A stretch of 64,000 bases of DNA, taken from the NCBI RefSeq assembly GCF_007860015.1, contig NZ_SJPS01000004.1, positions 1 to 64,000 of the forward strand, written 5' to 3'. Positions 25,863 to 35,100 of the stretch are shown piece by piece (the first letter of the stretch is position 1; each line of letters starts with the position of its first letter). The notes beneath the pieces are model-generated. The model ran no database searches and had not been told where the DNA came from. It saw only the letters and a list, made by a program, of their open reading frames with translations. A program made the position numbers and the translations under genes. Origin of the DNA: Bythopirellula polymerisocia (GTDB lineage Bacteria > Planctomycetota > Planctomycetia > Pirellulales > Lacipirellulaceae).

Positions 25863-27974
25863 ATGACTTACACATTGTTGCACGTGACACGATCTATCCA
25901 TGGGCGTATTCCCTGGTTGCTTGGGATGCTGCTGTTGGTCACAATTTCAATCCCTGCAAGCGCGCAGACGATTCTCATTGATCTTGGCAATGACAATAGC
26001 TATCGGGGGGCCTCGGTATCCAATCCCGACGTGAATGGAAACTATTGGAACAGCGTTTGGTCCGGAGCACTATATCCCAACTTGCTCGACATCCAAGGCA
26101 ATGCGACCACTGTTGACTTGGGTTTCAGTTCAGCGGCGGGAACGGATAGCTACAACGGACCAGCCGGCCCGACGGATATTTATGGTCCGAGTGACTCGGT
26201 TTACAATGCGGCAGCCCTAGGAAATTTGGGAGTTCAAAACGCGGTTTACGACTATTACGTCTCCTCTAATTTTCAGATTCAAGAATTGGATCCAGCGAAG
26301 ACTTACGACCTGACGTTCTTTGGCTCGCACAAATACAACAACGATGACACCACCAAATACACGATCTATACCGATGACACGTTCACGACCCCTGTAAGTT
26401 CCGCGAACTTGTTTGTCGGATCTGGAGCGTCGCACAACCAGTCGAATGTGGTAACGATTCAAGGGGTGGCACCTCAAGCGAACAATAATCTCTATGTTGG
26501 GTTCCAAGGGGCCAATGGTGGAAGTGGCTATCTGAATGCGTTCCAAATCACCGAGGCCCAGGAGCCTCCTCCTCCGCCGCCACCTCCAGGTCCGAATTCG
26601 AAGAAAATCTACATGCACTACATGCCATGGTTTGACACGCCTCAAAGCTTGGGGGGAAGTGCCGGCAACAACTGGGGAGGCCACTGGACTGGTTTTGGAG
26701 CAACCAATCCCAACAACATTAGTGCCGAAGGCAAGCGGCAAATCGCTTCGAAATACTATCCAAAGATTGGTCCCTACGAGTCCAGCGATCCGGATGTACT
26801 CGAGTATCATATGCTGCTGATGAAAATGGCAGGGGTCGATGGGATCTTGATCGATTGGTATGGCGTCCAGGGTACGAACGGCGACATCAACAGTCTGCTC
26901 AAGAATTCCAACGCTATCGTTGCTAAGACAGACGATTTTGCGATGGATTTTGGCGTTGTTCTCGAAGATCGATTTGCTGCCAATACAGGTCAGGTGGCGA
27001 CAAACGTCGCTTATCTTCGCGATAACTATTTCAACAAGCCTGAATACATCCGCATCGGCGCAGGGGATGACCCCCTGTTGGCAGTATTTGGCCCAATCAC
27101 CCAGCAGCAGCCTGCCAACTGGACCACGATCTTGGCCCAGGCGGGAGAACCCGTCGAGCTGCTTCCACTGTGGGGTGAAAAAAATGATGCGGGATCGAAT
27201 GCTACGGGAGAGTATGTTTGGATCTATGAGAATGAGGCGACCGACGATTACTTGACCCGACTGGAGAGCTTTTATCAGAATCGGGCCCCTGGATTGGGGA
27301 CGGTCGGCGGAGTTGCGTATCCTGGATTTGATGCCTTCGGTGGTTTTTCGTTCGAGATTCCGCATGACGACGGACAAACTTTGGCCAACACGCTTGCACT
27401 GGCGGGACAGTACAGTGACGATCTGGACTTCATCCAACTTGCTACGTTCAATGATTTTGGCGAGGGGACGATTTTTGAACCCACTGTGGAGACCGGTTTT
27501 GCCTACCTGATGCAAATTCAGGAGTTTACGGAAGTTCCCTATGGTGAGGCCGAGTTGCAGCTCGTCTTTGATCTATTCCGAGCAAGAAAGGAATTCAGCG
27601 GCAACACCACGACTCAATCGCTCCTGAATCAAGCCTCAGCGCATTTGAAGGCTTATGAAATCGAGGATGCTCAAGCAATCTTAGATTCCATCTATCCGCC
27701 AGGGGACTTCGATGGCGATGGAGACGCCGATGGTGCGGATTTCTTGATCTGGCAACGGCAAAATGGTTCGACGGGATTCTATCCACTCAACACGTTGGAA
27801 GCAGACGGAAATGCTGACGGCGTTGTGGACGAAAAGGATCTTCTGCTCTGGAAGCAGCACAGCAATAATGTCTCGATGGCACTCCCTTTGAGGCAAAGTC
27901 TGGCTATACCCGAGCCATCTACGGTCGCACTCTTGCTGCCGATTGGTTTGGGAATCTTGCTGAGAGTGTTTTGA
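25863..27974 (+). CDS. GH71/GH99-like glycosidase with dockerin-like motif and PEP-CTERM anchor
   Basis: About 703 residues from the ATG at 25863, 22 bp after the previous stop codon. The signal peptide ends SIPASA. An N-terminal beta domain (ILIDLGNDNSYRGASV..NAFQIT) is joined by a proline linker to a GH71/99-like barrel: KIYMHYMPWFD, WGGHW, AGVDGILIDWYG, and ATFNDFGEGTIFEPT with a conserved Glu. Related GH99 enzymes cut alpha-mannosides; the substrate here is not known. The tail has a dockerin-like motif (DFDGDGDADGADFLIWQR), then EADGNADGVVDEKDLLLW, and ends in a PEP-CTERM anchor. It is the likely effector enzyme of the cluster. Confidence 0.82.
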   Translation: MTYTLLHVTRSIHGRIPWLLGMLLLVTISIPASAQTILIDLGNDNSYRGASVSNPDVNGNYWNSVWSGALYPNLLDIQGNATTVDLGFSSAAGTDSYNGPAGPTDIYGPSDSVYNAAALGNLGVQNAVYDYYVSSNFQIQELDPAKTYDLTFFGSHKYNNDDTTKYTIYTDDTFTTPVSSANLFVGSGASHNQSNVVTIQGVAPQANNNLYVGFQGANGGSGYLNAFQITEAQEPPPPPPPPGPNSKKIYMHYMPWFDTPQSLGGSAGNNWGGHWTGFGATNPNNISAEGKRQIASKYYPKIGPYESSDPDVLEYHMLLMKMAGVDGILIDWYGVQGTNGDINSLLKNSNAIVAKTDDFAMDFGVVLEDRFAANTGQVATNVAYLRDNYFNKPEYIRIGAGDDPLLAVFGPITQQQPANWTTILAQAGEPVELLPLWGEKNDAGSNATGEYVWIYENEATDDYLTRLESFYQNRAPGLGTVGGVAYPGFDAFGGFSFEIPHDDGQTLANTLALAGQYSDDLDFIQLATFNDFGEGTIFEPTVETGFAYLMQIQEFTEVPYGEAELQLVFDLFRARKEFSGNTTTQSLLNQASAHLKAYEIEDAQAILDSIYPPGDFDGDGDADGADFLIWQRQNGSTGFYPLNTLEADGNADGVVDEKDLLLWKQHSNNVSMALPLRQSLAIPEPSTVALLLPIGLGILLRVF

Positions 27975-28098
27975 CTCGGGTAATGTTCGCGTCGAAACAG
28001 GGGAATAGCCAAATCTGATGGGCGGTTTTCAGTGCGTGGCCGTATAATCTTCTCACCGCCACCTGATTCTACGCGATGTTTCCTGCTAAAACTAAGTT

Positions 28099-29895
28099 AT
28101 GGAACACATCCGAAATTTCTGTATTATTGCCCATATCGACCACGGCAAATCGACTCTAGCGGACAGGCTCATTCAAACCTGCGGGGGCATTGCGCAGAGA
28201 GATCTGCATGAGCAGATGCTCGATTCGATGGATATCGAACGCGAACGCGGCATCACGATCAAGAGCAATACGATCACGCTGAATTATTGCGGTCCGGATG
28301 GCAAAGACTACCTGCTAAATCTCATTGACACGCCTGGCCATGTGGATTTTTCGCATGAAGTGCGGCGATCTCTGATGGCGTGCGAAGGCGCGTTGATCAT
28401 TGTTGATGCGTCCCAGGGCGTGGAAGCGCAGACGGTGGCCAATTTGTATATGGCCTTGGAACACGATTTGGAACTGCTGCCGATCATCAATAAGATCGAT
28501 TTGCCGTCGGCCGACATCGAGCGGGCCCAGGAAGCGATTGACGCGGAATTGGGACTCGACCCGTTCGCCGCGATCCCGATTTCAGCGAAGAACGGCATCA
28601 ATATTGAAGCCGTGTTGCAGGGCATTGTCGAGAAGCTGCCCCCTCCCCAGGGCGATCCCAGCGCGCCTTTGAAGGCGCTAGTGTTTGATGCGCACTTCGA
28701 CAAGTTTCGGGGCGTGATACTGCAATGCCGCGTGATGGAGGGGACCCTCAAACCGCGCGATATGATTCACTTCATGCATGCGGATCGCGACTTCAAGGTA
28801 GATGAAGTTGGCTACAACCAGTTCCAACTCAATCCCCGCAAGCAACTCAGCGCCGGCGAAGTGGGCTACATTGTCGCTGGAGTGAAGAGTGTGCAGGATA
28901 TTGAAATAGGCGATACGATCACACTACTGGATCGGCCAGCGGACGAGCCAATCCCCGGCTATCAGCCAGCCCGGCAGGTGGTGTTCTCGTCTATCTATCC
29001 GATGGATACAGGCGAGTACGAGGAACTCACGAAGGCTCTGGAAAAACTCGCGATCAATGACGCGGCCCTGACTTTTGAGAAAGATAGCTCGGCGGCACTT
29101 GGTTTTGGATTCCGCTGCGGGTTTCTGGGCCTGTTGCACCTGGATGTCATTCAAGAACGCTTACAGCGAGAGTTCGATATCGGCCTGGTGATCTCCGCTC
29201 CGTCGGTAAAGTACAAGCTGACATTGAGAGATGGTTCAGAGATCGACGTGGATAACCCCAGCTACTGGCCCGATCCGATGTCCATCGAGTCTGCCAGCGA
29301 GCCGTATATTAAGGCTTCGATTCTCACTCCCGAGGAGTATGTTGGCGGGGTGATGGAATTGTGCCGCGAGCATCGTTCGGAGAGTCAAACGATGGACTAC
29401 CTGTCCGCCAAGCGGCTGGAAGTCACCAGCATCATGCCGCTCGGAGAGGTACTGTTCGACTTCTACGGCAAGCTAAAAATGCTCACCCGGGGCTACGGAT
29501 CGTTCGATTACGAGCCGATCGAGTATCGTACGACCGACATTGTGAAAGTCGACATCCTGGTCAACAAAGAGCCTGTCGATACGCTTTCGTACCTCGTGCA
29601 TCGCGACAAAGCACGCTCCCGCGCTTTGCACTACTGCGAACAGCTGGCAAAGGAAATTCCTCGCCATCAATTCAAGATTCCGATCCAGGGCGCGATCGGT
29701 GGCGAGATCATCGCACGAACCACCGTCGCACCCTACCGGAAGGATGTCACCGAGAAACTCTACGGCGGCGATGTAACACGTAAGAAAAAGCTGCTGGAGA
29801 AGCAGAAGAAAGGCAAGGCGAAGATGAAGCAGTTCGGCAGTGTGAACATCCCGCAGAAGGCATTTGTCTCGGTGCTGCGGGCGGATGATGACTAG
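28099..29895 (+). CDS. lepA: Translation elongation factor 4 (LepA)
   Basis: A 598-residue ribosomal back-translocating GTPase. The G1 motif AHIDHGKSTLADRL lies near residue 12, G3 DTPGHVDFS at about 78-86, and G4 NKIDLPSAD near 132. The LepA-specific C-terminal domain follows (PYRKDVTEKLYGGDVTRKKK and KAFVSVL). Length matches the family. A tataat box lies at 28043-28048, but no good -35 match was seen. Downstream comes a repeat region and a RAYT gene. Confidence 0.97.
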   Translation: MEHIRNFCIIAHIDHGKSTLADRLIQTCGGIAQRDLHEQMLDSMDIERERGITIKSNTITLNYCGPDGKDYLLNLIDTPGHVDFSHEVRRSLMACEGALIIVDASQGVEAQTVANLYMALEHDLELLPIINKIDLPSADIERAQEAIDAELGLDPFAAIPISAKNGINIEAVLQGIVEKLPPPQGDPSAPLKALVFDAHFDKFRGVILQCRVMEGTLKPRDMIHFMHADRDFKVDEVGYNQFQLNPRKQLSAGEVGYIVAGVKSVQDIEIGDTITLLDRPADEPIPGYQPARQVVFSSIYPMDTGEYEELTKALEKLAINDAALTFEKDSSAALGFGFRCGFLGLLHLDVIQERLQREFDIGLVISAPSVKYKLTLRDGSEIDVDNPSYWPDPMSIESASEPYIKASILTPEEYVGGVMELCREHRSESQTMDYLSAKRLEVTSIMPLGEVLFDFYGKLKMLTRGYGSFDYEPIEYRTTDIVKVDILVNKEPVDTLSYLVHRDKARSRALHYCEQLAKEIPRHQFKIPIQGAIGGEIIARTTVAPYRKDVTEKLYGGDVTRKKKLLEKQKKGKAKMKQFGSVNIPQKAFVSVLRADDD

Positions 29896-29949
29896 GTTTG
29901 CGTCCTATGCTTCACCTGGAACATACCCTCGCGGTTGAATTCGCAGTGT

Positions 29950-30051
29950 ACGCCAAAGGCGTTACGTTATTCAGCCCAGGGTTGCCTCGGCGTCAGCCGT
30001 GGCTACCCTGGGTAAGTGGGTAATCATTTATCAATTACGCCGAAGGCGTTA
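29950..30051. repeat. REP-like palindrome block upstream of the RAYT
   Basis: Contains acgccaaaggcgtta (29950-29964), a 43-bp palindromic unit at 29972-30014 (cagcccagggttgcctcgg continuing to gtggctaccctgggta), and ttacgccgaaggcgtta (30035-30051). The 43-bp unit is repeated in inverted orientation after the transposase gene. Confidence 0.85.
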
Positions 30052-30082
30052 TGTCAACCGTGCCAATGCCGAGGGTCTCGTC

Positions 30083-30538
30083 ATGCCACAATCGCTCGCA
30101 AACGTTGCCGTTCACTTGGTCTTTTCAACAATGAACCGACAACCATTCCTCGCGGATGACGAATTACGCGGGGAGATGCACAAACAACTCGGCGGCGCGT
30201 CAAAGACACTCGCTTGCCCCCCATTGATTGTCGGCGGCGTGGAAGACCACGTCCATCTGCTGGGCCGAATGAGCCGCTCGATCACGATTTCAGAATGGGT
30301 CAAGGAACTCAAACGGGTGACGTCGATTTGGATCAAGCAGCGGGAACCCAAGTTGGCTGAATTCCAATGGCAATCTGGATACGGTGCGTTCTCAGTGAGC
30401 CAATCCGAAACTGAGCGCGTTGTAACCTACATTGAAAACCAACGGGAACATCATCGGCAACGCGACTTCAAGGCGGAATTCCGGCTTCTGCTTGAGCGCC
30501 ATGAAATCGAATTCGACGAACGGTACGTGTGGGATTGA
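30083..30538 (+). CDS. REP-associated tyrosine transposase (RAYT, IS200-like fold)
   Basis: A 151-residue Y1-type HUH protein. The start chosen is the ATG at 30083 (MPQSLANVAVHLVFSTMNRQ); an in-frame extension upstream would run into the palindromes. The HUH motif is VEDHVHLL, and the candidate catalytic Tyr lies in VVTYIENQREHH. RAYTs process single-stranded REP hairpins and occur as single domesticated copies. The inverted 43-bp palindromes on both sides strongly support this. No insertion-sequence ends or target duplication were found. Confidence 0.88.
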   Translation: MPQSLANVAVHLVFSTMNRQPFLADDELRGEMHKQLGGASKTLACPPLIVGGVEDHVHLLGRMSRSITISEWVKELKRVTSIWIKQREPKLAEFQWQSGYGAFSVSQSETERVVTYIENQREHHRQRDFKAEFRLLLERHEIEFDERYVWD

Positions 30539-30597
30539 ATCGCAATCGTTAGGCAATGGCGACGCAACCCCTTCGGGGTAACTTTGATTTACGAATA

Positions 30598-30665
30598 TAC
30601 CCTGGGTAGCCACGGCTGACGCCGTGACAACCCAGGGCTGTGAGGCACAACGCCTTCGGCGTAAA
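30598..30665. repeat. REP-like palindrome block downstream of the RAYT
   Basis: 30598-30640 (taccctgggtagccacggct onward) is the near-exact reverse complement of 29972-30014, and aacgccttcggcgtaaa (30649-30665) mirrors the upstream ttacgccgaaggcgtta. Together the two blocks enclose the transposase gene as an inverted pair. Confidence 0.85.
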
Positions 30666-31009
30666 TAATTCCCTTTCCAGCGCCGTCCTCGAAGGCCGGA
30701 GTTTAGACCCACCGTCGATGGAATCGGACAGACGTGAAGCCACTTCGAAGTGAGAATCCGCAGAGACTTAAAACCGAGTCGGATGATGAATTCTGTGCAG
30801 TTTCGGAAGAATCGATTTCCGCACAATTAGTGTCACATCTGTGTAATTTAATCTCAGCCAGTTTCGGGCAATCGGGCGATAAGTTGATGCTTCATAGCAA
30901 TACAAATACGATTGCAAATGTTAGAGCGGTACTGTTATATTTTGATTAGGAGTAGTTTTCGTGGACCTGAAACAGGGAATACCTCAACTGGTTGTGAGTT
31001 GCCTGAATT
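30666..31009. other. Non-coding gap
   Basis: Between the REP block and an unknown gene. A 71-codon frame at 30734 has no ribosome site or motif, and I do not support it. Confidence 0.45.
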
Positions 31010-31558
31010 ATGCGTATCGATGAACTCGATGGAACAATTATCTTTCCAAACGGCCTATCCATCAGTCCGTCGATTACACAACAAGAATTTATAGAAACTC
31101 CGGGTTTTGCCTCCGCAGAGAGCAAAGAATACGGAACCTTGCCATATATTCACTATCGCTTTTCAGGCGGATGCCACGATGGCAAGGAGCTAAGTGCCAG
31201 TGTCTGTTTTTATGACCAGATGTTCCTATCCATAAATATTTCAGCCAACCTCTATCCACCAGGTGACTGGGATTGGTCCAATTATTCGTTAGAAGTGGAA
31301 TCGAAGGCAAAGCATTTTCACGACCAGTTGCTCGAACAGATTCTTGGAAAGCCGACAAAAGGTGGCAGCTTTTTGTTTCACCAGATTCCTGAAATAGACG
31401 AAACGCTCAAGAAGCCGCTTGAGTGGAGGTTTCCGTGGGGTAACGTCTATTCCGGCCACGATTGGAGAGGTGGTGGCACATCCTTTGGCCTTAATTTTGG
31501 CACTAGACACGAAAAAGCACACTGGGCATATAAGCGAATGAAGGGCGAGCTTGAGTAG
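31010..31558 (+). CDS. Hypothetical protein
   Basis: A 182-residue cytoplasmic-looking protein, mixed alpha/beta, rich in aromatic residues (YPPGDWDWSNYSLE, WRFPWGNVYSGHDWRGGG). No family is recognised. The ATG is the first in frame. Base composition is more AT-rich than the neighbouring housekeeping genes, and it lies beside a RAYT, which hints at acquired DNA. Small orphan proteins of this look are sometimes immunity proteins, but no toxin gene is adjacent. Confidence 0.55.
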   Translation: MRIDELDGTIIFPNGLSISPSITQQEFIETPGFASAESKEYGTLPYIHYRFSGGCHDGKELSASVCFYDQMFLSINISANLYPPGDWDWSNYSLEVESKAKHFHDQLLEQILGKPTKGGSFLFHQIPEIDETLKKPLEWRFPWGNVYSGHDWRGGGTSFGLNFGTRHEKAHWAYKRMKGELE

Positions 31559-31681
31559 AAAGGGAATGAAACGAGAGTAGGTCGCCGAATTTTTTTGGAG
31601 TGTCGTATAATTGCCTTTGATACACTTCACCAGAGATTGGAGCCTGAGATAGTCCCTCTAACTTTCAAACCAATATTGATT

Positions 31682-31990
31682 ATGCAACCGAATTCTGATA
31701 CTCCAGATTCACTTGGGATCACTGGCGACTCCAGGCCCAACGTTCCAGTATTTGTTTGCCTTGTCTACGTTCACCAAAACGAAGATGCAACAGTGACCGG
31801 CAGGGTGGCGAATCTGGCCGGGATCGAGACCAGCGGTAGTTCGGAGCGGGAGGTGTTGGGCAAACTGGTGCGCGAATTCAAGGCGCGTGTTTCAACACTG
31901 TTTGCAGCAGGTCAGGAAATTCCTTGGATTGATCCTCCTCAAGCGCCCTCAGAAAGCGAGCAAGTCCGTTCGGTTCCTGTGCACTTGTAG
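31682..31990 (+). CDS. Conserved hypothetical, possibly HicB-like fold
   Basis: A 102-residue protein from the ATG at 31682 (MQPNSDTPDSLG). After a variable leader it reads VPVFVCLVYVHQNEDATVTG, then RVANLAGIETSGSSEREVLGKLVREFKARV. That order resembles the beta-beta-beta-alpha pattern of HicB-type proteins (a sheet, then a GxSEREV helix). No HicA partner is visible nearby, and the C-terminus is a short proline/serine tail rather than a DNA-binding domain. The resemblance is tentative. Confidence 0.5.
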   Translation: MQPNSDTPDSLGITGDSRPNVPVFVCLVYVHQNEDATVTGRVANLAGIETSGSSEREVLGKLVREFKARVSTLFAAGQEIPWIDPPQAPSESEQVRSVPVHL

Positions 31991-32057
31991 AACTCATCAA
32001 GAGATTACAAGAAGTAACTGTTAGGACATGTGCCGACATTCAGCCAAAGTAGAATTA

Positions 32058-32097
32058 GACGCGCTCCGCTTTGTCGAGCTCCACTCGACGGCGCGTC
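32058..32097. terminator. Nested inverted repeat between convergent genes
   Basis: gacgcgc (32058-32064) pairs with gcgcgtc (32091-32097), with a second stem tcgag/ctcga inside. It lies between the ends of a plus-strand gene and a minus-strand gene and may serve both, though there is no clear T-tract. Confidence 0.4.
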
Positions 32098-32139
32098 GCG
32101 GCTAACGGTAAGGCACTTCGCTTCGGGTTGCGGCTAAAC

Positions 32140-35100
32140 TTAGCGGCCTTGGGGGCTCTCGCGGCGGAGGCTGCGGAGGCGGGCGTGTAGGGCGGCGTGC
32201 GGGCTGTCGGCGAGGTCTTTGTGATCTTCGTCCGCCAGAATCGTGCGCGTAGGTTGCGCGGGGAGTTGAGAATCCCGGGATGCAGCGGCAACTGGTTCGG
32301 CTGGCTGGGTTTTTGGCTCAATGGCCGGAGGTGGATCAATCGTTTCAAGCGACGTGGTAGGCGCAGAGGATATGTCATTAAGTTGGCCACTGGCCGCTAG
32401 TTCTTCGATAAGTTTCTTGGTGGCTTCTGCGAAGGCTCCAGGGGAGGCGAGGGCAGCGGTGCCGGCTTCAGATATCTTTCCTCCGAAGCATACGCCCAGT
32501 GGACTTGCCAGGATCGCTGGCAGTAGGAGCAGATCGCCTATGAGTGCGGCGCCCAGCATGGAAATCATCAGGTAGCCAAATTGTTGGGTTGGCGTAAAGG
32601 TGCTCGTAGCAAAGACGGCGAGCCCCAGGCCGCCGATGATCGTGGTTTGCAGCATGGCCGTGGCACAGCGGTCGTACGCGAGCATGACGGCTTGCACGCG
32701 GCCCAGGCCGATTTTGATACCGCGGCGGAACCAGGTGAGGAAATGGATCGTGTCGTCAACGGCCACACCTAGCGCGACGCTGGCACTCATCATGATGCCA
32801 ATGTCTACCTTAATGCCTAGCCAACCTAGAGCACCAAAAATAATGACGATCGGGAATACGTTGGGAATCATGGAAATCAGCCCGGCCAGTGGGCTCTTGA
32901 GCAGGAACATCATCACGACGGCAATCAAGATGGTTGCCCACATGATGCTTTCATTCAGGCTGATCAAGAGTTGCCGTTGGGTCTTGTAGACGAGCGGAAC
33001 CATGCCGGTGTAGACCGAGCGAATGGGGCGTGTCTTGTCCGACTCTTCTAGTTCTACAGCTGCGGAGAAGGTTTCGTCAGGAATGTCTGTCACGTCGATC
33101 AGAGGAAGACCACCTTGGGCGAATTGCTTGGCAGTGGGATCGCTGCCGGCAGAAACTAGAATCAGTGCGTCTTGATTGCTGAGGGCCTGAATCGCGCGAT
33201 CGAGGTAGCCGGGTTCATCTTCATGGGCGTCGAATTCGGAAAGGTTGTAGAACGAAACGGCGCGGGCTTTGCCAGCTTTCTTGGACTGCACACCACTCTT
33301 TAGCAGAAGGTTGCGGAGGACCGTTTCCTGGGCTGTGGGCGTCGGTTCAGGATCACCGTGGGGGGTGCGGTAAAGGATGCAGACCTGCGAGCCGTCAAGT
33401 TTCTTGTCCATCTTGTGGAGGCCACGGACGATCATATCGCGCTGTTGGTAGGCGACCAACACAGGATCGACGGCACTTTTGAGTTCCTCAACGAATTGTC
33501 CGTAGTCGATGCCTCCGTTTTCGCTGTCGTCATTTCCCAAGGCAGCAACGCGGGCGCTGACTCGCCAAAGTTCGCGCCCCGTTTCCTTCTTAGATTTCTT
33601 GTCGTGCTCCATGCGGAGATAATCGCCGGAGAGAAGCTTGTCGCGATGTTCTTCGAGACTCTTATTCTTTGCGTAGTCGGCACTGCGATCGGCGCCGCCG
33701 ATGCCGGTGTTAGTGGTTTCAGGAGTGAAGGTGGCGACCGACATGACGCGGCTAATTTCGGGAAACTCTTCGATGCGGGATTGAATTTCTCGCATCAGGT
33801 CCAGGCGTTCGAGCATAGTCATGCGATATTGCAGACCGTCGGCCTCTGCATGTTCGTCGGCGGTGCGGATCTTCTCAGGAGGAACGGTTAGCACGACCTC
33901 CATCGGTACGAGGTTTCCCAAGTTGCCTTCCAGCCAGGCGTAGTCGTGGATCAAGCGAGTATCTTCGTCGAGTAGTTTTAGGAGTTGCACCGATGTGCCA
34001 ATGCGGGTGAAACCGATGGCAAATATCCCCATGACAGCTAGCCAGAAGATGCAGGTCAAGACATTGCGGCCTACCACAATGCCAAAGAGCCTCAAAGCCC
34101 AGTCGGGGAGGTGACCGTGTTCATGATCGCCGGACTGACGTTTGAGCAAGTCATCGCTAATGGGAAAGCGGTGGAGGAAAACGGGCAGGAGAGTGAACAA
34201 GACGACAACGGTCCCCATCACAGCAATGCCGGTGAAGAGACCGAATTTCTTGATGGGCAGGATGTCACTCGTGTAGAGCGAGCCCAGGCCGACGGCTGTT
34301 GTAAATGCTGCCAGGGTGCATGGCCACCAGCCATGACGTACGGCGGCTTCCGCTGCACCTTTGAGGCCCTGCTCACGGCGGGCATCTCGGTAGTAGTTCA
34401 CGATGTGGATTGCGCCCGAGAGACCGAGCACATAAACGACGGCAGGCATCGACATCAAGATGGCGTCGACGGTGCCAAGTCGGGGCCGATCGGCACCCCC
34501 CACCATCACCTCTAGGATGCCAAAGTAGAAGACGATCGCGAGACTCATGCCCGCGCTGAGTACTCCAATGGCAAAAACAATGGTGGTGACTTTTACGCTC
34601 CGAAAACACCAATAGGAAAGGCCAAAGCCGACCAGTCCCGCCAGTGACGCCAGCCGGATGAGGGTTCTTTCACCTTCAATATCGATGGTAATATTGTCCA
34701 CCGGCGGGCCACCCATATGGATAGCCTCCGGAGCGATCGCACATTCGGTAGTCGCGATCTTGGAGATCTTCTCGATCGCGGCTCGCATGGTTTTGTTGTC
34801 TTTGGTGGCATCTTCGCTGAGATAGACGATCAGACACGTGGTGCGACTTTCGTTTCCTAGAGAATTTCCCTCGGCATCGCGCTTGACCGGCCCAACGAGG
34901 GCACCTTCAAGTCGCTTGAGAGCCTCGCCGTAGCCAAGGCTCACAGGAGGACTCGTAAGTTCTTCGAGGACGGCTGGACCGCTGATGACGCGTTTATACC
35001 AGTGGGCACGTTTGGCGAGATCGGAATCAGGGCCCGCCTGGGCAAGGGCCTCTTTGCTAGGCATCAACTTGCGGGCGAGCTCGTCGAGCTTTGTGGTATT

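Noticed and set aside
26217..27515. A 432-codon minus-strand frame opposite the GH71/99-like gene
   Set aside because: It is antisense to a gene with clear domain motifs; composition (Arg/Ile-rich) is that of a reversed coding strand.
29972..30640. Full insertion sequence with target-site duplication
   Set aside because: The flanking inverted repeats are internal palindromes of the REP type, and no direct target duplication was found.
30734..30949. A 71-codon plus-strand frame after the REP block
   Set aside because: No ribosome site or similarity; overlaps repeat-derived spacer.
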